This document shows, piece by piece, positions 37,036-45,692 of a stretch of 64,000 nt of DNA. Both the position numbers and the translations under genes were made by a program. The notes beneath the pieces were generated by a model. The model was given only the letters and a program-made list of their open reading frames with translations, was not told the origin of the DNA and ran no database searches. Within the stretch, counting starts at the first letter, position 1, and every line of letters begins with the position of its first letter. The stretch comes from Ilyomonas sp965199905 (GTDB taxonomy: Bacteria > Bacteroidota > Bacteroidia > Chitinophagales > Chitinophagaceae), in contig OZ241366.1 in assembly GCA_965199905.1 (NCBI GenBank), positions 434,001-498,000 on the forward strand, written 5' to 3'.

Positions 37036-38943
37036 TCAAACACCCGTAATCACACATTCGGTTCTGCGGTTTTGTGCTTTTCCTTCTTCTGTACTATTAT
37101 CAGCAATAGGCTTTAATTGCCCCAAACCTTTACTGGATAAGCGTTTGGCATCAATTCCTTTCTCTATTAAATAAGCTGCCACTGCCTTTGCCCTGTTTGC
37201 AGATAGCGTAATATTACTTGCCGGTGTTCCCGTATTATCTGTATGACCAATAATTTGCAGCTTAACTGTTGGGTTATCAGTTAGCAGTTGTACCAATTTG
37301 TTCAATTCAATTTCACTTACCGGTTGCAGCTCGTAAGAGTTTGAAGCAAACTGGATATTTTTTAGCGTTACCGAAGCATTTAATTCAATCGGCTGCAGAG
37401 TTATATTTTTTTGATAAGTGCTGTCTGCTTCTTTTTTACTCAAGGCATATACATCGCTGTACAACAAATAATTTTTCCTGTTTACAGTAAATGTATAATC
37501 GCTGCCAACGGGCAACGGAACAAAATAAAAACCGGTTTCATCTGTCTGCACTTTCATGATGGTTTCCTGGCTGCTATCGCTGGTAAGCTCTACGGAACAA
37601 GGCAAGCCTTTACCTGTTTTTACATCTGTTACATAGCCTTTTATGTACAACGTTTTCAGGGGACGAACATCAGGCTTCATATCGAATTGATATAAGTCGA
37701 GACCACCACGGCTATCAGCACGGTCGCTTGCATAATAAGCCGTGTAACCATTACTGGCAACAAACAAACTTCCTTCATCATCAATAGTGTTTATTGGATA
37801 GCCAAGGTTTTCAGGCTTTCCCCAACTGTCGCCCTTTTTACGAAGCACATACATATCGGCATTGCCATAGCCCGGCAAGCCATTCGAAGTATAATATAAT
37901 GTTTGGTTATCGGCATGAACAAATGGTGCGAGTTCGTCACCGGCTGTATTTACATCGGCACCCATGTTCTGAGCCGGTCCCCATTTTCCATCTTTCTGCC
38001 GGTGGCTAACATACAAGTCTTTGCCGCCATAACCTCCGGGGCGATTGCTGCTGAAATAAAGTGCGTTTTTATCAGCGCTCAGGCTTGGCGAGCTTTCCCA
38101 AAATTCACTATTGATATTGCTTCCCAAATTTAGCGGCTCGCTCCAGCCTTTTAGCGTGTTATAAGATATATACAAGTCAAAATTTCCCAATCCTTTGCGG
38201 CCAAAATCGCCGGCAAACAACAGCCATTCACCATCCTGGGAAATATTGATGGCGCCTTTAAATGGCTCAAGATTAATATCGCCGTTTATAATTTTAGAAG
38301 CAGAATAATGATCCTTTTTTTTTGTGCTTTGTATAAAGTCTTCGCGACCGTCGCTGGTTCGTCGTGTGAAGACAAATAAGCTATCATCAATCGTGAAAGA
38401 AGGATAGTATTCAGACTGCTTTGAATTGATACTGTCACCTAAATTTTGCGGAGCAAATACATAATTATCTGAAGGATGATTTTTCTTGTAATCAATAGCA
38501 AATTCATAGCTGCGTTTTCTGTATTGTCCGCTCTTAAAGCTCTTCTCATTTAGCCTTGGCAGGGAAAGATAATTAGTGACCGCAGTTAGTGCATCTTCAA
38601 ATCGCCCCAAACCTGCTAAATCAATCGAGTAAGATAATTGCAGGTAAGCAAATACGGAACTGTCAATGGCTTTTGCTTTTTCAAAGCCTGAAACAGCTTT
38701 ATCGTATTGCTTCATTTCTCCGTAAACACCAGCAAGCGATAAGTAAGCTTCAACATAATTGGGATTGTATTCAATGGCTTTTCCAAGTAAAGGCACAGCA
38801 TCCGGCACCAAACCGTCGCGCAGTTGCAGCATGGCTGCATTGTAAGCATCTTCCGCTTTCTTTATTTGCTTATCATCTTTTTTTTGCGAGAAAGAAGCGA
38901 TTGAAAATGTAACGAATCCTATCAAAAAAAAGCACCGTTTCAT
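37036..38943 (-). CDS. OmpA-family protein with TPR, propeller and regulatory-like domains (PorE-like architecture)
   Basis: 635 residues from the ATG at 38943. Signal peptide to about 20 (IASFSQ). TPR region about 25-130; WD40/PD40 propeller about 165-420 (LYFSSNRPGGYGGKDLYVS, LYYTSNGLPGYGNADMY); carboxypeptidase-regulatory-like domain about 431-517; OmpA C-terminal domain 523-633 with peptidoglycan-binding Asp569 (GHTDNTG) and Arg584. This order is that of PorE, the peptidoglycan-linking component of the type IX secretion system, but Bacteroidota genomes carry many paralogues with it. PorE is a lipoprotein, and this signal peptide has no lipobox, so it may be a soluble or otherwise attached paralogue. 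Confidence 0.9.
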   Translation of the reverse strand: MKRCFFLIGFVTFSIASFSQKKDDKQIKKAEDAYNAAMLQLRDGLVPDAVPLLGKAIEYNPNYVEAYLSLAGVYGEMKQYDKAVSGFEKAKAIDSSVFAYLQLSYSIDLAGLGRFEDALTAVTNYLSLPRLNEKSFKSGQYRKRSYEFAIDYKKNHPSDNYVFAPQNLGDSINSKQSEYYPSFTIDDSLFVFTRRTSDGREDFIQSTKKKDHYSASKIINGDINLEPFKGAINISQDGEWLLFAGDFGRKGLGNFDLYISYNTLKGWSEPLNLGSNINSEFWESSPSLSADKNALYFSSNRPGGYGGKDLYVSHRQKDGKWGPAQNMGADVNTAGDELAPFVHADNQTLYYTSNGLPGYGNADMYVLRKKGDSWGKPENLGYPINTIDDEGSLFVASNGYTAYYASDRADSRGGLDLYQFDMKPDVRPLKTLYIKGYVTDVKTGKGLPCSVELTSDSSQETIMKVQTDETGFYFVPLPVGSDYTFTVNRKNYLLYSDVYALSKKEADSTYQKNITLQPIELNASVTLKNIQFASNSYELQPVSEIELNKLVQLLTDNPTVKLQIIGHTDNTGTPASNITLSANRAKAVAAYLIEKGIDAKRLSSKGLGQLKPIADNSTEEGKAQNRRTECVITGV

Positions 38944-39076
38944 GTGTGTAAAATGCACCAAAACCTTGATACGATTGTGTTAAATGCTTTTGCAGGAAAT
39001 ATTTTAATCACAACTTTTAGTCTAAAGTTGACACTGAGAATTTTAAAAAATAATCCGGATGAATCCGATTTTGAGT

Positions 39077-39976
39077 TTATACTTTCTTCGCTAAATAAAT
39101 TACAGAACTGCTTTTTTCAGGCTTGCCAAATGCCTTGATATTCGATTGTAAACCCGTTACAACGGCCTTTGCATAATTGTTTTTTCCGTTCTTGTATTTT
39201 TCGCTCAGCATGCTTACATAAAAAGCATCAAAAGGCATCGGTTTTAAAGAGGTAATGACAAAGCCGTGCTGCGCTAATAATGTCTTCATGCCGGAAGGAG
39301 AGAAGTGATACAAATGCCTTGGCACATCGTAAGCTGCCCAAAATTCTTTGTAATAATCCGCATCGTAACTGGTGTAATTAGGAACGGCAATAATAAGAAC
39401 ACCATTCTTTTTTAAAACCTGCTGAAAAGTATCGAGGTAACGATGCAACTCGTGAACATGTTCAAGCACATGCCACAACGTAACAGCATCAAAGCTTTCA
39501 GGTTGTTGTGCATATAACTCGTCTGGCAGTTGCAACTGTAAGCCATAGCTTTTTTGCGCGTTTGTTCTTGCCGTTTCATCGGGTTCAAGCGCAGTTACAG
39601 TCCAGTTTTTTTCTTTCATTGCGTGAGCAAAAGCCCCGGTTCCGGCACCGATGTCAAGCAAAGTTCCTTTCGGTAAACCGGTTGCATTTTGTACCAGTTT
39701 TCGTTTTTGTTGCAACGTTATATTCCGTACCGAATGATATAGTTTATTAATGATTCCTTTGCTGGTATCGGAATGCGAAATGTAATCAGATGACTGGTAA
39801 TACCTGCCAATTTCTCCAGCTTGCGGAACATTCTGCGTAAAACGCAGTGTACAGTTTTTGCATTGCCAGATGGAAAATATCGCGTCGCTTACCGTATAAT
39901 CTCTGGCTTCCAAAACGAGTTCAATATTCCTGCTTTTACAGGCAGGGCAGTCTTCATAACGAATCACCTCCGGCAT
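39077..39976 (-). CDS. class I SAM-dependent methyltransferase with N-terminal zinc site
   Basis: 299 residues. N-terminal four-cysteine set C10, C13, C39 and C42 (CPAC, CKNC) probably binds zinc, as in methyltransferases acting on sugar-nucleotide or polyketide-like substrates. SAM motif I LLDIGAGTGAFA at 107-118, then ALEPDE and LWHVLEHVHE, mark a Methyltransf_11/23-like Rossmann domain. Cytoplasmic. The context gives no pathway: an OmpA protein on one side and a divergent DUF58 operon on the other. Confidence 0.88.
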   Translation of the reverse strand: MPEVIRYEDCPACKSRNIELVLEARDYTVSDAIFSIWQCKNCTLRFTQNVPQAGEIGRYYQSSDYISHSDTSKGIINKLYHSVRNITLQQKRKLVQNATGLPKGTLLDIGAGTGAFAHAMKEKNWTVTALEPDETARTNAQKSYGLQLQLPDELYAQQPESFDAVTLWHVLEHVHELHRYLDTFQQVLKKNGVLIIAVPNYTSYDADYYKEFWAAYDVPRHLYHFSPSGMKTLLAQHGFVITSLKPMPFDAFYVSMLSEKYKNGKNNYAKAVVTGLQSNIKAFGKPEKSSSVIYLAKKV

Positions 39977-40064
39977 AGCGGCAAAGAAAGTAAAGTTTCA
40001 GTTAAAAAGGGTGTCAGTGGCAAAGCTTACTCAACAGATGTCAATCTTTATTTTACTTTCGGGT

Positions 40065-41447
40065 ATGAACCGGCACGTCAGTAACAGGCAAGCTTTGCAT
40101 CCTTTACGTCGCTTCTTTTTTTATCTTCCCTTCACCTGGTATTTTGTTGTGTTCGCTACTTGTTGTATTGCTGGTTTTTTCTGGATTAAAACCTTTCGCA
40201 AGCTGCCCGATACGGCGTATGCTGATATCTTTCCTTTATTACTGAATATTGCTTTCTGGTTTCTGGTTACTTTTCTTTCTATATCGTTGCTTTCGGTAGT
40301 TATTTCTTTCTTTTATTTCATCATTAATAAGCGGAACGGGCTTACGCAGTTTAACCTGCAAACAAAACTGAGCGCGGAGAATGAAGCTTCGGAGAAGCAG
40401 GAAATTGAAGTGCATCTTCATCCGGTTTTAAAACCTTTTCTTGGCTTTGTAAAACTCCGTTTGCAGTATGATGAAACTCACGTTTCACAAAAGTTTTCAT
40501 TGGTAGAAGGCAGTAGTAAAAAGCTGATCAGCACAACCATTGAAGGCACTTATCACTGGCAGTTGCCGGTGATAAAAGAATACCGCATTGAAAAAGCGAT
40601 TATTTATTTTGAAGATTTTTTTCAGTTTTTCTCCCTCGCTATTCCGTTGTCGGCCGGCAGTCGGTTTTTTACAGGTCCAACGAATTCCATTACAAAAAAA
40701 ATAAAAACATTTCCCCGCAAAACGGAAGATACCAATACGCGGATAGAGGAAATTAAAAGGGTGGAAGGCGAGCATATCAACTATAAAAATTTTGAAGGCA
40801 ATGATGATGTGCGCCGCATTGTTTGGAAAATTTATGCAAGGAATAAAGAATTGGTAGTTCGCATTCCCGAAGTGCTTGATCCGTATGCATCGCATGTTTA
40901 CCTGTATGCCTCTTTTTTTTCTTTTTTTGGATCTGATTTGGGTGAAGTGATAGAAACGCCATTCTTAAATTATTACAAAACATTCATCTGGAGCGTCTAC
41001 AGGCAATTGATAGGACAGGGATTTGAAGTAAGATATATTTCCGATCAAAGTATGAACACACCGGGAAGCGATGCGCAGCAAACGGTAAGATATAATGTAA
41101 GTGTCAGCGGCTGGCAAACCGGAAAAGAGTTGAGAAATTATGTCAATCATAAAGATGCGGCAATGGTGATTGTATCGTCGCTCAGCGATGCCGGACAGGT
41201 AAAACAACTGGCAGAGCAATGGGGAAATGAGATTTCTTTTGTGTTTGTAAAATTGACCGACAGCCTGGGGAACCAGCATTTTGGTGATTGGCTGCAATGG
41301 CTCTTTATACAGAACGAGCGCGATGCAATTGCAGACTACAAACGCAAATGGAATTTTACATTTCTTCGGTCAAAAATAATTGAAAACGAAAAACGGCTGG
41401 CAGCGATACTGAAAGATTTTGCAAAAAGCGAAGTGTTGGAAAGTTAA
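40065..41447 (+). CDS. DUF58 domain protein
   Basis: 460 residues from the ATG at 40065 (MNRHVSNRQ); an upstream ATG at 40011 adds residues antisense to the divergent gene's leader. Two membrane helices near 20-40 and 60-85, then a beta-rich domain and the DUF58 signature DDVRRIVWKIYARNKELVVR, with a von Willebrand-like fold after it. DUF58 genes accompany MoxR ATPases and transglutaminase membrane proteins, and the same trio follows here. Probably a membrane-tethered partner of the MoxR ATPase. The role of the trio is not firmly known. Confidence 0.9.
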   Translation: MNRHVSNRQALHPLRRFFFYLPFTWYFVVFATCCIAGFFWIKTFRKLPDTAYADIFPLLLNIAFWFLVTFLSISLLSVVISFFYFIINKRNGLTQFNLQTKLSAENEASEKQEIEVHLHPVLKPFLGFVKLRLQYDETHVSQKFSLVEGSSKKLISTTIEGTYHWQLPVIKEYRIEKAIIYFEDFFQFFSLAIPLSAGSRFFTGPTNSITKKIKTFPRKTEDTNTRIEEIKRVEGEHINYKNFEGNDDVRRIVWKIYARNKELVVRIPEVLDPYASHVYLYASFFSFFGSDLGEVIETPFLNYYKTFIWSVYRQLIGQGFEVRYISDQSMNTPGSDAQQTVRYNVSVSGWQTGKELRNYVNHKDAAMVIVSSLSDAGQVKQLAEQWGNEISFVFVKLTDSLGNQHFGDWLQWLFIQNERDAIADYKRKWNFTFLRSKIIENEKRLAAILKDFAKSEVLES

Positions 41448-41632
41448 TATCTCGCCCAACTTTTATCAGGAATAAGCAAAACTATAAAATCGGGAAACGC
41501 AAAAGAAATCAGGAAGATGTTAACGCAAGTTCGGCATACAATAGATAAGCCGCGCGAAAGAAAAAGAAAACCCCGGAAACGACGAAAAAGGTAAAACAAA
41601 CGTTCAGAAAATAATACGCAGGAAAAATAAAC

Positions 41633-44251
41633 GTGGAAATAGGACGAATTCATAGTTATAAAAAAGTCATTGCACAGTTGCTGTTGCTGGTGTTACCCAC
41701 AGCGGCTTTATCATTTTATATTTTGTGGGATGTAAACCGTTTTTACGCCATCCTGCAAAACGACTGGCTGCTGCAGGGATGTTACTTTACGGCAGGCCTT
41801 GCTTTATCAACCATTTTTTATTCATACCGTTTCCGCTTCGTCTCTACGCTCGCTGTATTGTCTTTATTCTACATAATCGCATATAGCATTATACAAAATG
41901 TAGTTGTCGGCGAATTTGATACTTTTCTTGTGTCTATCAAATTCCTCATCTTCTCCATTTTATTTTCTATGGGATGGCTCGCCGGTTATGGCTTTAGCCG
42001 CGCACGATGGTTCACCGTTTTATGGAGTGCTTTTCTGTTAATCATCCAGTTGGTGGTGGTAAGCCGAACGGCCGATATTAAAGCCAATGCGCTGATTGCT
42101 GCCTTTGCACCGGTTTTAGCTTATGCAGTGTACATTATTTACACAGCCGAGCTGATACGAAATATGAATGAAGATGAAACCGGTTTTGGCTGGTTCGTTT
42201 TCAGGCGGATGGCTGGTTTTGTTGTCATTCTGCTCGTGGTACTCACAGTAATTTTTACCTTGTTTCAACACGATTTTAAAGACATTGAGAAGGAGTGGGG
42301 CGGCATGCAGCCTGACTATAACAAGAAGAGCAACCAGGAAAGCATGACGAAGCAGAACCGCGATGGCTCTGTCAGCAATAAAGACCAGACGAAGCTAACC
42401 GGCGGATTGAGTAAAGGCAAACGACTGGTATTTGTAGCTAAGCTTGACAACTTTTTTCCTGATGGCAAAACACCAAACCCGCTTTATTACACAGCATACT
42501 ATTATACTAAATTCGACACGCTTACGCAAACATTTGAAATGGATACGGCGAACATGCCATCGAATGATTTGTTCAAGCCCGATCCATCAAGGATTCCTTT
42601 GTATTTTTCAAAAACCGATTCAACTGTCATAAAGAATACAAAAGCTACAAGAAACCGGAAAGTCATCACAACAGATATTTATAAAGTTGCCTTATCGCCA
42701 AACGAATATTTGGCACCATCTACGGCGTTTTCATGTCAGCCCATTGGCGTTCCGCCGGAGTATAAAGAGCAATACCGCAGCGCTTACCGCGCTAAAATGT
42801 GGGTGAGCGATTTAAACAGCGCTTACTTTATTTATAACCCTGCCGGCGACCCTATGCTGTCTGCTTTTCAGGAATCGCGCTTTCAGAAGCTTCGTGAAGT
42901 AACAGATTTTAGTGGACTTGAATCGCGGTTTATGAACTATTACACGTTTATGCCGCGTGATACGGATTATAATAAAATTACAGCATTAGCCAGGCAAATT
43001 ACTGCCGGTGCTAAAACGCCGATTGATAAAATGCTTGCCATCCGCAGCTATTTTTTGAGCAAGGATGAATTTGGTCAGCCACTTTTCAAATACTCCGACA
43101 ATCCAGGTATTCCAGGCATTCCGTCGGCGAATAAACTCACTTACTTTTTATTTGATAACCGGAAAGGATATTGCGCTTATTACGCCGGGGCAACACTCTT
43201 TATGTTGCGTTCGCTGGGCATTCCATCGCGCATAGCAGCCGGTTTTTTAACCATTGACAGAAGCAGTAAAAACCCGGGCTGGTATTGGTTTTACGAAGAC
43301 CAGGCACATGCCTGGGTGCAGGTATATTTTCCAGGTTATGGTTGGATGGATTTTGATACCACGATTCCGGATGTAAATACACGGCAGGCATCACAACCCG
43401 ATCAAACGCCACCACTCGATATGCAAACAGTTTATCTCGTGGCTGATGGAACTGTAGTAAGTACCGACACTGTTGCAAAGCAGGTAAGAATGCAGGTAAA
43501 AGATTTGCTTTATCACGATAAAACATACACCGTATCGAAAGCAGTTGATGTAACGGTAGATGCATCAAGGGCAACCGTAACGGCAGACACAGCGCAGGTG
43601 CCGTTAAGCGCAGTAAAAAAAGGAATGCATATTACCGCGGCCTCTTATGCCGACGTACTGAAAGATATTGAAGCAACGGAAAAAGATGATATTCCATCTA
43701 TTATAAAAAAGGTTCCGAACCCGGTTCCTGTAGATGAAATTAAAATCATTGAAACAGACGTTGCAAAAAAGATAAACAAGAAAAAACTGTCAGAAAATAG
43801 TGAACCGGTAGATTGGCTAAGAGTATTATGGATAACATTATCTGGAATCGGTATTTTCTTACTGGCAGTTTTTGCAACTCCTTATGTCGTTTGGTTGTTT
43901 TTGAATGGCAGGGCGAAAAGAAACAGTGTGTTGCGTTCCGCTTCGTTCGATAAATACAACGCAGCCATGTTTTACCTGAATCAACTTGGCTATAGCCGCT
44001 CAGGTTTAGGACCGCAGCAATATGCTTTGCAAACAGACAAGCAGTTTGAAACTAATTTCTCCGCATTCAGTACTGTTTATCAAAAAGCAAAATACAGTAA
44101 CCTGGCGTTGACAGAAAACGAACAACAGCTTGTGCATACTTTCTATCCGGCATTTGTTCAGAAAGTGAAAAGCCGTATTCCTTTTAAAACAAGGGCGAGT
44201 CGCTTCTTAAACATTTATAACACAATTCAATATTTTACTAAGGCAAAATAG
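41633..44251 (+). CDS. TgpA-like transglutaminase membrane protein
   Basis: 872 residues, GTG start at 41633. About six membrane helices in the first 215 residues, then a periplasmic transglutaminase domain with the complete triad Cys514 (KGYCAYYAG), His559 (DQAHAWVQV) and Asp575 (GWMDFDTT), a linker with beta-rich spacer, one more membrane helix near 725-750 and a cytoplasmic C-terminal tail resembling DUF4129. This is the TgpA layout. It follows the DUF58 gene by 185 bases and precedes moxR by 3 bases. Acts on an unknown cell-envelope protein or peptide. The AT/purine-rich 185-base gap may hold an extra promoter. Confidence 0.92.
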   Translation: MEIGRIHSYKKVIAQLLLLVLPTAALSFYILWDVNRFYAILQNDWLLQGCYFTAGLALSTIFYSYRFRFVSTLAVLSLFYIIAYSIIQNVVVGEFDTFLVSIKFLIFSILFSMGWLAGYGFSRARWFTVLWSAFLLIIQLVVVSRTADIKANALIAAFAPVLAYAVYIIYTAELIRNMNEDETGFGWFVFRRMAGFVVILLVVLTVIFTLFQHDFKDIEKEWGGMQPDYNKKSNQESMTKQNRDGSVSNKDQTKLTGGLSKGKRLVFVAKLDNFFPDGKTPNPLYYTAYYYTKFDTLTQTFEMDTANMPSNDLFKPDPSRIPLYFSKTDSTVIKNTKATRNRKVITTDIYKVALSPNEYLAPSTAFSCQPIGVPPEYKEQYRSAYRAKMWVSDLNSAYFIYNPAGDPMLSAFQESRFQKLREVTDFSGLESRFMNYYTFMPRDTDYNKITALARQITAGAKTPIDKMLAIRSYFLSKDEFGQPLFKYSDNPGIPGIPSANKLTYFLFDNRKGYCAYYAGATLFMLRSLGIPSRIAAGFLTIDRSSKNPGWYWFYEDQAHAWVQVYFPGYGWMDFDTTIPDVNTRQASQPDQTPPLDMQTVYLVADGTVVSTDTVAKQVRMQVKDLLYHDKTYTVSKAVDVTVDASRATVTADTAQVPLSAVKKGMHITAASYADVLKDIEATEKDDIPSIIKKVPNPVPVDEIKIIETDVAKKINKKKLSENSEPVDWLRVLWITLSGIGIFLLAVFATPYVVWLFLNGRAKRNSVLRSASFDKYNAAMFYLNQLGYSRSGLGPQQYALQTDKQFETNFSAFSTVYQKAKYSNLALTENEQQLVHTFYPAFVQKVKSRIPFKTRASRFLNIYNTIQYFTKAK

Positions 44252-44254
44252 ATT

Positions 44255-45247
44255 ATGGATACAATAGCAGAATCACGAACATCGATGGACACAGCCATTG
44301 CTAATATTCAGAAACTGGTTGATAATATAGAAACTGTCATTCGCGGCAAGCGTACACAAATACAGCTTATTGTAACGGCATTGCTGGCAAAAGGCCATGT
44401 GCTTATCGAGGACAATCCCGGCACTGGTAAAACGGTGATGGCAAAAACACTTGCACAAAGTATCGCAGCTTCGCAAAATGAAGCTGGTGCTGATTTTAAG
44501 CGTATTCAGTTTACACCTGATTTGTTGCCAATGGACCTCATCGGTTCACACATTTTTGACGATGTAAAAAAAGAATTTATTTTCAAAAAAGGTCCGCTTT
44601 TCTGCAATGTTTTGCTGGCTGATGAAATTAACCGCGCCTCGCCGAAAGTACAAAGTGCCTTACTGGAATGTATGGCTGAAAATCAGATCACGATGGGTGA
44701 TATCACGTATCCGCTGCAGGATTTGTTTTTCACAATTGCCACGCAAAACCCGGTAGAAATGGAAGGAACCTATCCGTTGCCGGCGGCTCAGCTCGACAGG
44801 TTTTTCATCAAAATTTATTTTGGATATGTAGACGAGGAAACGGAACTAAATATTTATAAAAATTACCTTGGCATACAGAACAATCTGCAGAATATTCATC
44901 ACGTATTGGGAATGGAAGAAATTCTTTTTCTGCAAAAAGAATCCGAAGCCGTTTTCATACATGATGAGATCATAGAAGCGGTCAGGAATATTGTTTGGAA
45001 TACGCGGCGCAATCCCGATATTACTCTTGGCGCTTCCACACGAAGTGGCATCACATTTTTAAAATGTTTAAAAGCATTTGCGCTTGTCAATGGCAGAACA
45101 TTTGTAACGGAAGATGACCTGCAGACAATAACGCCGGCGGTATTAGATCATCGTTTACTTTACCGGAATAAAGAAGCAAAGCAAAAAGCTCTGCCGGGAA
45201 TTTTGAATAAGGAAATGGAACGGTTAAGCAAGATAAAACTACGGTAG
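44255..45247 (+). CDS. MoxR-family AAA+ ATPase
   Basis: 330 residues. Walker A DNPGTGKT at 53-60, Walker B VLLADEINRASP at 119-130, sensor-1 IATQNPVEMEG and the arginine-rich helical lid; the DNPGTGKT loop replaces the common ENPGxGKT by one residue. MoxR ATPases act as chaperone-like remodelling machines for DUF58 and VWA partners. Last gene of the DUF58-transglutaminase-moxR unit. Most bacteria place moxR first; here it is last. Confidence 0.93.
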   Translation: MDTIAESRTSMDTAIANIQKLVDNIETVIRGKRTQIQLIVTALLAKGHVLIEDNPGTGKTVMAKTLAQSIAASQNEAGADFKRIQFTPDLLPMDLIGSHIFDDVKKEFIFKKGPLFCNVLLADEINRASPKVQSALLECMAENQITMGDITYPLQDLFFTIATQNPVEMEGTYPLPAAQLDRFFIKIYFGYVDEETELNIYKNYLGIQNNLQNIHHVLGMEEILFLQKESEAVFIHDEIIEAVRNIVWNTRRNPDITLGASTRSGITFLKCLKAFALVNGRTFVTEDDLQTITPAVLDHRLLYRNKEAKQKALPGILNKEMERLSKIKLR

Positions 45248-45491
45248 AGAGTGATAGCTAACAGTTATAATGTAATAAAATATAGCTCGCTATTTACAGT
45301 GATTGAAGTTGATATTTTGGAAAAGATTTTATTTTGGTAACATTCAGTATTTTTAGAATCGATATATAAAAAAATAAATAATATTCTCAATCGGATGATT
45401 ACGTTCTTGTTCTTTTAAAGTACCTTTCATAACAAATGAAAAATGATCAGGAGTCAGGCTCATTTTTCCTATAAACTAAATACTCGTTAAG

Positions 45492-45692
45492 ATGAAAAAA
45501 CTTCTTGTCGGTTTGGTATCAGATAATGCCTTGGATGAATTGAAGGAAATGGAATACGAAAATAAAATACGTATTCTTAACGAAGATGAAGTGCAGCGCA
45601 TGAGTGAAAAGCGCGACCAGATTTGGAAGGAGTTGGAAGAGTACACTCTTGAAAATATCATCCGGAAAATGAAGGAAGGAGAAGGCGTCTGA
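45492..45692 (+). CDS. 66-residue charged helical protein, unknown
   Basis: A short, strongly charged protein (MKKLLVGLVSDNALDELK at the start, IRKMKEGEGV at the end), almost entirely helical by composition and without a signal peptide. Its TGA stop shares one base with the ATG of the next gene (TGATG), so translation is probably coupled. It may be a regulator, an anti-sigma- or chaperone-like partner, or simply a leader peptide for the large downstream gene. I recognise no family. Confidence 0.65.
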   Translation: MKKLLVGLVSDNALDELKEMEYENKIRILNEDEVQRMSEKRDQIWKELEEYTLENIIRKMKEGEGV

